Source: Ailurus styani
Taxonomy: Eukaryota > Chordata > Mammalia > Carnivora > Ailuridae
Direction of reading: 5' to 3'
Length of the DNA: 64,000 nt
NCBI GenBank assembly: GCA_002007465.1
Contig: LNAC01000772.1
Coordinates: 501,406 to 565,405, forward strand
The notes beneath the pieces are model-generated. The model saw only the letters and a list, made by a program, of their open reading frames with translations, did not search any database and was not told the origin of the DNA. The first letter of the stretch is position 1. Each line of letters starts with the position of its first letter. A program made the position numbers and the translations under genes. This document shows, piece by piece, positions 1 to 12,423 of the stretch.

Positions 1-216
1 GGGTCTTTTCTGGTTCCATATAAATTTTAGGATTATTTGTTCCATTTCTTTGAAGTAAATTGCTGGTATTTTGATGGGGATTGCATTAAATGTGTAGATT
101 GCTCTAGGTAGCATAGACATTTTCACAATATTTATTCTACCCATCCATGAGCATGGAATGTTTTTCCACTTCTTTGTGTCTTCCTCAATTTCTTTCACGA
201 GTACTTTGAATTGTGG
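1..216 (-). mobile_element. L1 ORF2 fragment, antisense, cut by the window edge
   Basis: Reading the minus strand gives the late ORF2 region of LINE-1. It shows the stretch coding for a tryptophan-rich segment before the C-terminal domain, seen on the plus strand as ggtcttttctggttccatat and catccatgagcatggaatg. The same region appears in sense at about 43880-44050. The copy runs off the left edge, so its 3' end is not visible. It carries substitutions against the sense copy and has no long open frame, so it is dead. Confidence 0.85.
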
Positions 217-3200
217 AATTTTAAAGAGTAGTTAAGGATGTGTATAAGAAAGCTGAGGACATGTAATGTTTAATGAAACTATTAAGACAGTAAATCAACA
301 TGACCAAGAGACCTGTGCTTTCTTCCCATTTAAATTTACTAAAGTGTTTATTCATTAAAACTATGGCTTTCTGTATCTTCCCTTTCTATTTTCAAGAAAG
401 AAACACATTTTAAAAACTGTAAGTTTTTAACTGTAAGTGAACTGTGTAATGGTATATAGGGTTTAAAAATACACTTAAAACCCTTTTAGTCATCTTACTT
501 CTTTTTTTTCTTTTTTCTTTATGCTGGGTTACCTTTGCCATAAAAATGGTAGATCATGTTGACAATACTGGTGAGTTTAGAAGTGTTATAAGTAAGGTCA
601 GAGGGATAAGCAGAAGCAGTGTGACTGGAATAGAACACTGGAAGATAAAATATAAAAGAAATGTTCCCTTTGTATCTCAGTGTTTCATTTATGAGTTATT
701 TCCCCAAGTACTTCCAGTAGATGTAACTCTCTGTAACTTTCATATACGGGCTAGCAGTTAATATAAGCGTGTCTTCTTGAGTGTACAGGGATAGATTTAT
801 TGAACTGATAATATTTGCTCACTCTTCTTTTCATTGATGATTTATTTAAATTCTCCAACTAATTTAAATTTAATAAGAAAAGAAGTTTGCACATTTCTTT
901 ATTGAAACTAGATTCATTATCTCTAAAAACACTGCGGCATTCAAGATTAGTGCAAAAGTGGCAATAACTGTTACTGGATTTAATTAAAAACAACAAATCA
1001 TTTGGTCAGTGGTAATGGATGCTCCAGACAACCCACTGGATACATGGCTATTTGAGGAGCCAATATTTTAATCTTAAAACATCTGATTAGACAAGATCAT
1101 CGAGCTGATAGATACTCAATAAAACAATTGCTTTCCTTTAATGTGGGGACCTTAAGGGCTGGCTGGCGAGGGGAAAGATTGAGTTGGTTTATATTCCCTT
1201 TAATTTGCAGTGTTAGAGGGAAAAAAATAAAACCAGGATACATTTTCTGGATGAAGGTCAATAACAGAGGGGATTTTCTGGGGAAGCCATTTATTGCTAA
1301 TTATAGAATGTGCCTACAGCTCTCTGTGGTGCTATGAAGTTTTTACTGAGCTCTTTCATTCATGGCAAGGAATGGACTAAAAATGTTGAGATTTATGTGT
1401 AGCTATTTATAGCATGACTATCATTCATCTCTTGCTTGGAATTTTCAGAAGCCACAGGCTCTCATGCATTCTTCTCTTCTCCTTTTCTCTCTTTTCCCAG
1501 TTGGCTTAGGGAGCAGCTTATGACCTGATTATCTCAAGAATTAGCAGGAGAATGGCATGGTGAATGAGGGTGCTTGCTCGTCTACATAAAATGGCCATAA
1601 AAGACACATTTTCTTTTGAAATAAACAAATGAAATCTTTAGACTATTTGAATTAACAGGTATTTCTATAAATCTGCAAAAGAAAAGTATATACTGTCTAC
1701 AGAAGTGTTTTAGAAATAATATATATGCATTACCTATCTCTATATACTATACATGAAGGTAGACAAATGATTTTACTTAAATTGGATCTTAGATGTTTTA
1801 CTAATGGAGCTCAGGTAAACTAGACAATGTACACATGACTCTTCTTTGTAGCAACCTTTGGCAAGCTCCATCTAAAGTATGTTCTTGTGAGTAGATGTCT
1901 TAGAAGAGCCAGTTTAGAGGCACATAGGTGATGCTTGTCTCGATTATCCCAGACACCATTTGTCAGTGCCTATCTTTCACTTTACCTTCTTACCCTCAGA
2001 TGTTCTGTGCACTCAGTTTTTTCCTGTTTCCTTCTTTTTGACAAAAGCTTAATTATGAATGCTTTAGTATCCACTCACTGACTTATAACCTCTCTTAGGG
2101 ATATTCACTTTTAGACTAATATATAATTGTAGAATAAGTGGTGTCCTGTGTTGAAGACACTGCAGGTGTTTTCCTTCAACTATAGGTAAGTTGGAAGGGT
2201 AAGAGGAATAGTAATCAGTTTCTCACGACCCAGACCCAGAGAGTAACTTTCTCCTTCAGGTCAGTGTTGATTTCAAAGTCAGGATTCCTTTCTAAAACAT
2301 AAACTGGAGTGGTTTGTACTTCAAGTGTTTGTTTTTCTTTCTGTAAAGTTATATATTTTTGAGTGAACATCACTTACTTATAAAGGCAAATGTCTGAAAT
2401 GTGTGAATTTTTTTGGCCCAACTATTTAATGTAGGAGGGTGAAAATAGGCCACTTAATATTAGGATGCAAATGTCAATCTAAATCTGAAAGAAAAACGGG
2501 GGCTTGGCTTTTGCAGGAAGCTTTTTGTTAATGCTGAGAGTTTATAACAAAGGCACAGTTCTCTTTTTACTAGGGCTGCATAATTAGAGGAAGTGAATTA
2601 CGGCAGATTTCCTGAGCAGGACTAAAATTTATGATGGGGATTCAGAGGGCAGCATTTGAGATTCATGGGTTTCTAAATGTACAGACTGCATTCAGCACCT
2701 GATACTGCTCAAACAGTATTTTTTATTTTATCTTTTGTAGATTATGGTCTGTAATTTTGTTTATACCTCCTGCCAAATATGGTATTACAAGAGTAGAACA
2801 TTACATGCTCAGTGATTGGAAAGGCCAAAGAGGATAGAACATGAACATGAACTCTTGATAACACTAGAATGAAAGAAATACAGGGCTTCAGAAAAATTAC
2901 CTTCCATGGAAAGAATGGGCCTTGGACAATGAGCTGGATTTTGCTGGTCTTCATTTGCCACAGGAGGAGGAACTGCTTCTTTTTCATCTGTGAGAGATGG
3001 AAGCCTGGAAAGCTGCACGTGATGTGGCTTTGGGTGGGAAAGCAGATGCCAGCATGAAGCTCCTGGGCCTGGGTGGGAGCCAGCAAGGCTCCGGGTTGGA
3101 GGAGCCCCTCTTTGCTTTCACTGAGAGTCAAGCTTTTAGAGGTTGTTAGGCTTTGACACCCATCAGAATCCTTCACGTGTAACAGCTGAGGTGCTAAGAA

Positions 3201-3674
3201 AATGGACTCACCTGCCTGTTGCCCTACTTTTTCCTCCTCTCCAAAATTGGAGGAGGGTATGACCATCTTGGAAAGAGGGCATTCCACAGGTTTCATTCAA
3301 TTGGTGAGATGTGCTGCTGGCATGTGGGTGTGGAAAAAGTCCTTGGAGGTCAAAAAGCCACTTCAGAATAGCACCGGTCATCAAAATTTGGTGTTTTTGT
3401 GTGGTGGAGTGTGGGCTTTCACGCTGCACCCTGCCCCCATGCCTGCCTTTCAGCACTATGCCAAACTGTGCCCTTGGCTTCTGCTCTGGTTGACCAAGCC
3501 TGTAACTGGGAGCCGATGGCTTCCACAGAGATTGTAGCCATATAGAGACAAATGCTACAGAGCATCTTAAGAACAAATAGATTCAAATATATGTAAAGAA
3601 AAAAGTGAAAGATAAAAAAATCTATCAAGGACCAGGATTGAATGGTTGTTATTTTAAAAAGACAATTTGTTTTC
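217..3674. other. Unassigned AT-rich DNA, no gene or clear repeat seen
   Basis: I see no recognisable repeat family or exon here. The 2742-3630 part is less AT-rich and holds a 184-codon minus-strand open frame plus several overlapping shorter frames on both strands. None has a recognisable domain, and frames open on both strands at once argue for chance. An intron or intergenic spacer is the plainest reading. Confidence 0.5.
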
Positions 3675-3689
3675 TTTTGTAAAATTTTT

Positions 3690-3888
3690 TTTAAAAAGAT
3701 TTTATTTATTTATTTGACACACAGGGAGAGATCAGATCACAAGCAGGCAGAGACGCAGGCAGAGAGAAAGGAGGAAGCAGGCTCCCTGCTGAGCAGAGAG
3801 CCTGATGCGGGCCTTGATCCCAGGACCCTGAGATCATGACCTGAGCCAGAGGCAGCGGCTTTAACTCACTGAGCCACCCAGGTGCCCC
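3690..3888 (-). mobile_element. CAN-type SINE, antisense, with target-site duplication
   Basis: A complete tRNA-Lys-type carnivore SINE in reverse. The plus strand starts with the T-rich tail and aagattttatttatttattt, passes the pyrimidine-rich body as its complement, and ends with gagccacccaggtgcccc, the complement of the SINE head. It is flanked by a perfect 15-base duplication, ttttgtaaaattttt, at 3675-3689 and 3889-3903. That shows a simple L1-driven insertion with both edges intact and suggests a fairly recent event. Confidence 0.95.
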
Positions 3889-3903
3889 TTTTGTAAAATT
3901 TTT

Positions 3904-3996
3904 ATTAAATTTTTTCTTTATTTCCTTTTCTTCCTGTTCTTTCTCCTTTTTCTCTCTCTTCCCTCTTTCCTTCTCTCTCTCCTCCCATCTCCTGGA
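3904..3996. repeat. Polypyrimidine low-complexity tract
   Basis: Almost uninterrupted C and T on the plus strand, including several ctctctctc and ttccttttcttcc runs. It directly follows the SINE target duplication. It may be an old simple repeat; no coding or regulatory role can be read from it. Confidence 0.7.
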
Positions 3997-4067
3997 GATC
4001 AGAGTCACAGGTAATTAATTAGGAAATCTTTGAGAGAAAAACTGAGCACATGGACCAGGATCACAGG

Positions 4068-4068
<1 letters not shown>

Positions 4069-4123
<55 letters not shown>

Positions 4124-4124
4124 N
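4069..4124. repeat. (TA)n microsatellite ending at an assembly N
   Basis: About 25 uninterrupted TA units, then ttt and a single N at 4124. The tract sits where the T-rich tail of the antisense SINE should be, so it probably grew from the target site plus the tail. The N shows that the assembler could not size it, so the true length is unknown. Confidence 0.9.
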
Positions 4125-4512
4125 TAAAGATTTTATTATGGCACGCCTGGGTGGGTCAGTTGGTTAAGTGACTGCCTTTGGCTCAGGTCATGATCCCGGA
4201 GTCCCTGGGCCGAGTCCCACATTGAGCTCCCAGCTCCATGGGGAGTCTGCTTCTCCCTCTGACTTTCTCCCCTCTCATGCTCTTGCTTACTTTCTCTCTC
4301 TCAAAAAAAGAGATTTAAAAAAAAAGATTTTATTATTTATTTAACAGAGAGAGTGAGATTACAAGTAGGCAGAGAGTCAGGCAGAGAAAGAGGAGGGAGC
4401 AGGCTCCATGCTGAGCAGAGAGCCCAATGCGGGGCTCGATCCCAGGACCCTGAGATCATGACCTGAGCCAAAGGCAGAGGCTTTAACCCACTGAACCACC
4501 CAGGCACCCCAA
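4077..4512 (-). mobile_element. CAN-type SINE, antisense, split by a second SINE
   Basis: The body is at 4337-4512, ending in gaaccacccaggcacccc, with its tail at 4077-4139. The tail was later interrupted by a sense SINE. The outer target duplication, atcacaggattatatat, is present at 4060-4076 and 4513-4529, so this element came first. Its head and CTGAGATCATGACC-type internal region are well kept. Confidence 0.88.
4140..4322 (+). mobile_element. Sense SINE nested inside the antisense SINE tail
   Basis: It starts at gcacgcctgggtgggtcag and ends with an A-rich tail. Its target duplication, aaagattttattat, is at 4126-4139 and 4323-4336. That sequence belongs to the tail motif of the older SINE, so the order of insertion is certain. 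The body (ctcccagctccatggggagtc) differs from most other copies here, suggesting a different subfamily. Confidence 0.88.
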
Positions 4513-4639
4513 ATCACAGGATTATATATGTCCAAATATTGAACTGAAATGTCATCTTCCGAGAAGGATGGTGACTTTGAGGACCCAACCTGCTTAATGA
4601 AGAACAGTCTTCTCTTCTTTCCCTATTTCCCTCCCTCCC

Positions 4640-4890
4640 CGCCTTCTGTCTATTCACTCAACAATCACTTCTAGAGCATCTGTTATTGTCCTAGGTAAAC
4701 ACAGTGTGCTGGAATACAAGAGAGGGCTTACAAACAACATTGTGCAGCAATGGAAACTACAGCATCCATGAATTCAGTCAGCCGGTATTTTCTGACTGTC
4801 TACTATGCTAAAGTGCTGTGTGGAGATTTAAAAAAAGAAGAAAAAAATGTATACAGAACCCTGAGGGAACTTTTGGTTTGGAAGGAGACC
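4640..4890 (+). repeat. L2-like relic, probably two pieces
   Basis: Two short stretches (about 4650-4745 and 4757-4890) follow the order of the mammalian L2 3' end: cattcaacaa-like, then an activity-profile-like ctaggtaaacacagtgtgctgg, then cctgagggaacttttggtttgg. They are heavily diverged. The call rests on remembered consensus order, so MIR or chance remain possible. Confidence 0.45.
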
Positions 4891-6139
4891 TTCTTCTCTG
4901 CTTGCCTTCTATACTTCTTATGTTTTTATTTTATCGTGTTTTTCCTTTGCCCCCAATCAATGTACCAGCCTCTTTAATGAGCTCAAAGTGATGAAGATTC
5001 CTACAGTGACATCAAACTCTCATATCCCTGTTTAGCTCTAGGAGAAGATGCACACAGATGCCAAGAGGTCATGGGAAAGCCTGAGACTGGAAGCAGTGTG
5101 GGTTAGGGTGGTTTCACAAGAATCCAAACAGGGGACGTAAAATGAGGATTGAATTCATCTAAAACACATTTTCCCCCAGAGATTTGCAAATACATTGAGC
5201 AACATATTTACTTTTAATTGATTTTCACTGTCCTGTATCTCTGAAGTCCTACTGGACCCTAAAAATAGAAGCACTGAAATTGCAAACAAGAATTTCTTCC
5301 AAACAACCCATTTGAAACCACATAAAAATATTCCATTAGGACATAACTAGCCTGATTTCTTTTCATGAATGAGACAAAGAATTCTAAGTTATGTCTGCTA
5401 AAACAACCTTGTTTGGATACACTGTCTCAATGAAAATGACAGCTGTGGTATCTCATTATATTGCTGGCTGTTGTGCTCAGCCAACTTAATCAACTTGGGA
5501 AAGTTTCTCAACAGGAATGGTCTTGAAGGTAAAGATGTCTGTCCCAATTAGTGACTGAACATTAGGTACCATTTTCTCAGATTTTTCTGCTTTCAATGCA
5601 CAAAAATAAGGCAGTTGATTACTTTCCCTATGTAAGAGTATACTGCAAGGAGTCTCATTCTTGTTTTGGTTTTTAAATGGCTCTAACAGAAAGATCCAAA
5701 GTAATTGTTTATCACTGACAGCATTCATTTGTAACATGCAAACATATGAGTCCCTGTACTTGATAAGTACACCAAGGAAACTAGAAATCTGTCCAATTAT
5801 TTTTTGACCTCCAAAACAGTAGCTAATGGATCAACTTATTTAAGCTCAAAGAGAGAGAAAGTAAAGATAAATGTTCTGAGAAAAACAAAACAAAACAAAA
5901 ACTTAATTTCAGATTTTTATTCCAATTGTGATAAATCAACTTTGTCAAGAGTTGAGAATTTTGGGGAAATATTAGATGCCAGTTCTGCCATCTAATTTAG
6001 TCTATTTAAGTTTCCAAATTTAATTTCAATTTATATTGGGCAGTTACCCTTAGATGTTTGACACAAAGTTAGATTTGTTTGTAATTTCATTGACATATGG
6101 ATTTGAGATTTTTTTAACTCAAAATTAAAATAAAATGCA
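4891..6139. other. Unassigned DNA
   Basis: No repeat or gene recognised. It contains short A-rich and polypyrimidine patches and a few frames under 85 codons with no recognisable domain. Confidence 0.5.
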
Positions 6140-6521
6140 AAAACGATGTGGATGGAACTAAAGGGTATTATGCTGAGCGAAATAAGTCAGTCAGAGAAAG
6201 ACAATTATCATATGATCTCTCTGATATGAGGAACTTGAGGGGCAGGGTGGGGAGTCGTGGGGGGTAGGGAGGGAAAAATAATGAAACAAGATGGGATGAG
6301 GAAGGAGAAAGACCATAAGAGACTTCTAATCTCACAAAACAAACTAAGGGTTACTGGGGGGTGGGAAGGTAGGAATAGGGTGGATGGGTTATGGACACTG
6401 GGGAGGGTTTGTGCTTTGGTGAATGCTGTGAAAGGTGTAAGCCTGATGATTCACAGACCTGTACCCCTGGGGCAAATAAGAATAATAAAAATAAATTAAA
6501 AAAAATAAAAAAAAAATACAA
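6140..6521 (+). mobile_element. Young carnivore L1, 5'-truncated to its 3' end
   Basis: It begins in the last part of ORF2 (gatggaactaaagggtattatg, with the tatgctgagcgaaataag region), runs through the 3' UTR with a G-rich tract near 6353-6395, and ends in cctgtacccctggggcaaat plus an A-rich tail. The same 3' UTR recurs at 56491-56900 and, antisense, at 60251-60600. The close match between copies suggests a recently active lineage. An 80-codon frame inside it is only 3'-UTR sequence. Confidence 0.93.
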
Positions 6522-7741
6522 AAGTAAGAATGGAGAGAGGTGAAAATAGTACCTTATTTAGGATTGTTCAAGTTGAAATTTATTTAATTTCAGATGGCCT
6601 CTAGATCTTATGAAGAGCATGTGGTATTCAAGATGCTATTATATCATACCAAAACCAAATATTCTTCATCAAAATATATGGGCACAATAATGCTGTTTAA
6701 CAAATAAGAACAAAAATCTTAGTAATGACTAGTAATATGTATCTGTACCTGCTGTGCCTGAGATTACCTTTGCATGTTGGTGAGGTGGCTTTGTTGTCTT
6801 GGTTGGGCTTATTAACCAATGGAAGAGACAGCTGATGATTGGTAAATCTAGGCTGGCTTTGGCTGGTCAACTGAGGTTACTGGGCTCATTCCACATGACT
6901 CTCATCCTCCATCAGACTACACTGGGTTTTTTTTTCTGGTAATGCTATTGGCAAAGGAGAGTGAGTGGAAACACGCAAAAAGTCTTGAGGCTTAGGATCA
7001 AAACTGGGACATCACGACTTTCATTCTATTGACTAAACACTTCCCAAGGCTAGTACAGATTGAAGGGAAAAGGAATAGCTCTTGCATCCTTAGCAAGAGG
7101 AACTGCAAAGTCACATGACAGAGTGTAAATGAAAAGAGAAGTGAAGAGCTATCCTTAATGCAATTGACTGACACAGCCTGTTATTAGAGTTAGGGTCAGG
7201 GGTGCGATCTGAGGGTGGGCCATTATGAGGCAATGGATAGGGCAAGATGTTAATGGAGGGAAGGGAAGTCATTTGTCAGGGCCCCAAGATCAATGTGGGC
7301 TTCAAAAATGACATGGTTGTTGTTTGGTATTAGAACGGTCTCCTCATTGATTCAGATCAATTTTGATATTGGGTAAAGGATAAACTCCTTAAAGATCAAT
7401 CTTCCTCAATACTTTTTTGTATTTCTAGAGAAAAAAAGGCCACAATGGCAGTTATTTGTTGCTTTTTTTTTGGTTAGTTTTTATATATTTTCATTTTGGT
7501 ATCATGGTTAGTGGTTTCCATACCTGAAAGTGGCCTGGGCTCTTCAGATCCTCTAAATATCCCTGATTAAGGCAGTTGTACAGAAAACCAACGGATCCTG
7601 CTGAAACAGCCTGTGCTAAAGGGAAAAACGTGTACAATGACAAGCAGGATCATTGCATGGCACTGATCACTGCACTGGCAAGAATGGAACGTGATTTAGG
7701 CATATTGGGAGCCTGGATAACTTAACCACTAAATTCTCTTC
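6522..7741. other. Unassigned DNA
   Basis: No family assigned with confidence. About 6960-7130 (acattctattg-like, gcaaagtcacatgac) has the feel of an old LTR or LINE relic but I cannot name it. Confidence 0.45.
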
Positions 7742-7950
7742 TGGAGTCAGAAGGTCTGCTTTGAATTCTGGCTCTAATAATTACTAGCTGGATGACCTTG
7801 GCTAAGTTCTGGAAACTTTTTGCCTCGGTTTCCTTATCTTGCAAATAAAAATAGCTTCTACCTTATAAGATTGGTTGGAAATTAGTGCAGTAATAAGAGT
7901 AAAGCATTTAATTTAGGTTTGGTACATAACAAGCAAGGTTTTCATTAATG
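7742..7950 (+). repeat. MIR SINE relic, sense
   Basis: The order of blocks matches the mammalian-wide MIR consensus: ctggagtcagaaggtctgc, gctctaataattactagctg, gatgaccttggctaag, tttgcctcggtttccttatc, then a block like aaaatagcttctacc. It is strongly diverged, as expected for an element that spread before the placental radiation. Confidence 0.8.
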
Positions 7951-9724
7951 AAAGAGGGGAGCTTGTGGGCTCTCTGAGCAGGGGGTGTAACTGACAGAAG
8001 CACAGCACTCGGTGCAGATGGGTGGAAGGCATGTTCTGATGAGAAGCAGAGGCAGTGAAGATAAACACTGCCAACATTAGTGCTACCCAGGGTTATCCCT
8101 GTTTGTACATGCTCACTGCTTCATGGTAAAACTCTGTTCTCTTTTTCTTCTAGTAATTATTTTAAATTGAAAACCAGACCTTCCCATAAATAAGAGCTCA
8201 AGCAGTCACAGAAACCATATTAAATAAAGAACAAATAACCAATTTACAAGTATTCCTCAGATAGTAATTAGTTGCAACCATTTACCATAATGTAAAATGT
8301 ATTACTTTTCAAGAGCACCAAAATTAATTGTATTCCAAATTAGTTTCTATCTTAGTTTGTCAATTTACTTTTCTTCCTGCAAATCTTTTGTGGCTAAAGA
8401 TGTTTTAATGTTGTTAGGAAATAGCGGGATCACCATTCCATTATTCTTACATTAATAATCATAATTTTTAATTACTTAGACTCTCTCCCTGAGGAAGAAA
8501 CTGATCGTTTTCAAATTATAAATGTCTACAATAGTCATCTCCTCCATGTACAAGTCAGTCACAGAGAAGCATTTCCCACTAAATTCTAGAATATAAATTT
8601 GTCCCAAGGGCAATAGCAGAGATGAACTATGATGAGAGCCAATGAATTTTTAGAAAAGTGGGTTTAAAGGTTAAGCAAGATGAGATGCATTTTTGTTTTT
8701 GAAATTTGGTAATACTAGGTAAGGCAAGTGGGAAATGAGTCTTTCTTTTGCCATCATCAAGTACATTTGGGCATGTGGAGAAATGTTTTAACTGTATTAA
8801 CCATGTTCGTGGGTTCTATAAACTTGATGCTTTAACATCTGCCTTCTCTGAAGATGCCAGATGTGCCTTGTTCTGGATACCCTGCTGACATGCTTGAGTC
8901 CCCTTGCCTTGGCCTTCTGCCTCCATCATCACCCCTCACTCTTAACTTTGGGAGGATTCTTCTTCCTAAGGTTCACTTTTAAAAGCACTGTTGGGTGTTC
9001 ACAACCTCACTACCACCTTGTTGGGCTGTCACACTCCAGGTCACTATCCCTATGCCTTAATTACCCCAGACTTGGTACCAGAAAACTAGGGACAGCCACT
9101 ATGTGCCAAAGCTCACTGCAATTATTTGAACTAGCCAATTCTGCCGTGCCTGTTTCTTCACATGGAAATCACACTAAAACCTCTTGCCTATGTTTTCCCT
9201 CTGCTCCCTCTGCCTCTTGACCAAACCTGTTATTTCTTTGTGTGGTCCTCCATGGCAAGGTTGTTTATTGAGATCTTGAGTTTAATAACTATATTTTTAA
9301 TGGCAGTTGTCATCTAATCTGTTGGACTTGCCATACCTAAATAATAAGAAAACTAAGTTAAAACAAAACAAAACAAAAGAGGTAAGCCTGACAGAATCTG
9401 CTCATGGTGGTATTTGTGTATGCTCTGGAAGCTCAGAGAGAAGTCAAGAGTGACCTGCTTTGTGGATTATCCACAGGCCACATTATAAATTCTGGAAATT
9501 GCCCTAAAACAACAGAAGATGGAAGAAGTGACAAAATCTCTGTGTGCCCTGGGAAGGTAGTGGTAGCGGCCTAAGACTCCACATCTACCAAGATATTTAT
9601 TTGATTATATGTTTTCCTGCCATCCAGGCTTATATTTTATAGATTAGTTATGTTTAAATTATTTATGGACATCTGGTATTACTGCTAGCACATAAAGAAT
9701 TTGGAAGTCATCACTCTCATCCAC
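7951..9724. other. Unassigned DNA
   Basis: No clear repeat or exon. A 119-codon plus-strand frame at 8861-9220 starts at a chance ATG and shows no domain. Its composition (cctctgctccctctgcctc) resembles old repeat DNA, but I cannot assign it. Confidence 0.45.
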
Positions 9725-11068
9725 ACAAAAAGAAAAAAAGCTAAAGAAACTGAAATCAATGAATTTTTTAGACCCATCAGAGGTTGAGATCACAGGACAA
9801 ACTACCACTCCCAAGCCTACCACTCCCAAGCTGGAAAGATGAACAGATATAGAGGATTGCAGCTGAGCTCAGCTAACCTGGAGCAGAAGCCACTAGAGCC
9901 AATAACTGGTAGAAATTAACAAATTGCTGAAGGATGAGTGTAGACCAGGTTGAGAATTAAAAACTCCTGGGGGACATCATCTTTGGAGACCCCCACAGTT
10001 TCATCAATTTTGCCTACAGGAGCCTCAACAGATTCTCATAGTACAAATCAGAGAAAAATGCTCTCATACTTCAGGCAAAGGCAGGGGAAAAGTAGCCATT
10101 GGAAATAATCCAGCGCATTCTCCATAGCAAAGGACTGCTCTCAAGGGAAACTACTCTGCCAGAGTCTTATCTGATCTGGGAGAAGGAGAATTAGGTAAGA
10201 AGGTTATGGCCTTCCTGTCTCGCCTTAGGGAAGGAAAAAAAAAAAGGCTAAGAAATGTTTCTGGCGGTCAGAGCCCAGGGACTCAGGACAGCTAAAACCA
10301 TGAAATTCAACCATAGATTGCAGAATGCCTCCCCTAACCAACACTTTACCACCACATCAGGAGGGCCCCAGGATAAAAACAGTGAATCACAACTGAGGGG
10401 CCTGCAAGATAAAACTAAGAAAGAATTCTTGGGGAAACAGAAGACAAGATGGGAAACAAACAAACATAAGAAAACTAGGGAAACTAAAACTTCTCGCATC
10501 TTCAGCTACAACAAACCTTAACCAACCCAATTCCTAAACAGATTAACATAAAACTTCACAATGAAACCTGATTACCTCAGGTCCTATTACCAGATATATC
10601 ATGTCTAGCTTTCAACAACAACAAAAAATATCTATAAGGTGTGCTAACAGTCAAGAGTAAACACAGTCTGAAGACATAAAACATTCATGAAAACCAGATC
10701 ATATATGACAGCATATTATCAGATAGTGAATTTAAAATAAATGTAATTAACATATTAAGGGCATGAATTGGAAAAATAGATAATATGTAAGAACAGATGA
10801 GTGATATAAGCAGAGAGATGGAAACTCTAAGAAAGATTCATAAAGGAAATATTTGAAATAAATACTGTGCAGAAATGAATAATGCTTTTGATGTGTTCAT
10901 CACTAGATTGTACAGAGTTGAGGAAAAATATTAGTGATCTTGAAGATGTGTTGATAAAAGCTTCCCAAATTGAAATGAAAGGACAAAAAAATAGAAAAAT
11001 ATGAAAGGATATTCAAGAACTGTGGGATGATTAAAAAATATAATGTACATGTACTGGGAATACTAGAA

Positions 11069-11216
11069 GGAAAAGAAAGAAGGAAAGAAAGAAAGAAAAG
11101 AAAGAAAAGAAAGAAAGAAAGAAAGAAAGAAAGGAAGGAAGGAAGGGAGGTAGAAAAGGAGGGAGGGAAGGAGGGGAGAAAAACAAATAAACAAACAAAT
11201 AAATAAATAAATAAAC
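11069..11216. repeat. Purine microsatellite (GAAA/GGAA) with an AAAT tail
   Basis: Interrupted gaaa and ggaa units, then gggagg and aaat/aaac units, about 150 bases in all. It sits where L1M ORF1 normally has an agaaggagaagaaag-like purine segment, so it probably expanded from that seed. Confidence 0.9.
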
Positions 11217-11312
11217 TTGAAGTAATACTATCTAAGAATTTTCCAAAATTAACAGATACCAAACCACAGATCCAGAAACTTCAGAGTATACCAAGCAAGA
11301 TATATCTACCTA

Positions 11313-11315
11313 TAG

Positions 11316-11358
<43 letters not shown>
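11313..11358. repeat. (TCTA)n microsatellite
   Basis: About ten tandem atct units, nearly pure, within the L1M ORF1 remnant. Likely length-polymorphic. Confidence 0.92.
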
Positions 11359-12118
11359 AAACTCTACAACTAGGTATATCATAATCAAACTGCAGAGAAC
11401 AAAGAGCAAAGGGATATCTTGAAAGAAGCCAGGTCGGAAGGGGGAAAATAAAACATGTTATCTGTAGATGAGAAAGGATAAGAAGTATATAAGAATTCTC
11501 ATCAGATACTATGTAAGGAAGAATTTAGTATTGAAAGAAAAACCCCACCAACTTAGAATTCTATATACAGCAAAAATTTCCTTCAAAAAAGAAGGAGGAA
11601 TAAAGTTTCCCAGACAAAAACTGAGAGAATTTCTTGCCAGTAGATCTGCCTTTCAATGAATGTTAAAAGAAACACTTCAAAGAGAAGGAATGGGAAATGG
11701 TATAGGTTAATAACTTGGGTCCATAAGAAGAGCAGCAAAGAATAAATGGAGGTAAAATAGAATATTTTATTTTTATTACTCAATTGACCTAATACATGTT
11801 TGTTCAAAGTGATAATGACAATATATTGGGTTATTATAGGTTATGGATAAGTGAAATGAATGTCAGTGAGGTAAAGAAATGGGATGAAAGAATTGGAAAC
11901 ACTCTTTTATAAGGTATCTGCACTACCTTGGAAATAAAATAGTGTTGTTGAAAGTGAACTTAGATATGTTGTGAATATATATTTTCAAATTCAAAGGCAA
12001 CCACTAAAATTTTTAGTAAGATATATATTTTAAGAAAGGAGATAAAATGAAATCATTTAAACTGCTCAATTAAAACCAGAGAGTTCAGAAAAAGAAAGAG
12101 CTTAAAAAATTCAGTGAA

Positions 12119-12308
12119 GGGGTGCCTGGGTAGCTCAGTGGGTTAAAGACTCTGCTTTCAGCTCAGGTCATGATCTCAGGGTCCTGGCTTCGAACCGGCA
12201 TTGGGCTCTGCTCAGCGGGGAGCCTGCTTCCTCCTCTCTCTCTGCATGCCTCTCTACCTACTTGTGATCTCTCTCTCTGTCAAATAAATAAATAAATAAA
12301 ATCTTTTT
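12119..12308 (+). mobile_element. CAN-type SINE, sense
   Basis: Head ggtgcctgggtagctcagtg, internal ctcaggtcatgatctcaggg, body with tcctcctctctctctgc, tail aataaataaataaaatcttt. The target duplication, aaaaaattcagt with one or two added bases, is at about 12104-12118 and 12309-12322. It sits in the inter-ORF part of the old L1M. Confidence 0.94.
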
Positions 12309-12423
12309 AAAAAATTCAGTAAATAAAAAAGAGTTTCAAAAATTCAGTAAATGAAAAACAGTTATAAACAGGGTAGATATCAGTCTAAATATATAAATAG
12401 TCACTTTAAATGCACATGAACTA

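Larger units (their letters stand above)
10700..11690 (+). pseudogene. L1M ORF1 remnant
   Basis: ORF1 codes for the RNA-binding chaperone of LINE-1. The nucleotide order fits an L1M ORF1: cagagagatggaaactctaag, then the coiled-coil part, then caagaactgtgggatga, then the C-terminal part (gttttccaaaatt, ccacagatccagaaac), ending near caatgaatgttaaaagaaac. The frame is broken many times, and a purine microsatellite at 11069-11216 has grown within it. Confidence 0.75.

Noticed and set aside
2742..3296. 184-codon minus-strand open frame, longest outside repeats
   Set aside because: No recognisable domain, overlapping frames on both strands and no splice or promoter context that I can support. Chance opening in a less AT-rich stretch is the simpler reading.
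8861..9220. 119-codon plus-strand frame
   Set aside because: Leucine- and serine-rich translation of pyrimidine-rich DNA with no motif; no sign of an exon border.
10903..11262. 119-codon minus-strand frame rich in Phe, Leu and Ser
   Set aside because: Produced by translating the purine microsatellite in antisense.
11313..11358. Possible CRISPR-like or other spaced repeat array
   Set aside because: It is a plain tetranucleotide microsatellite with no spacers; the genome is mammalian.
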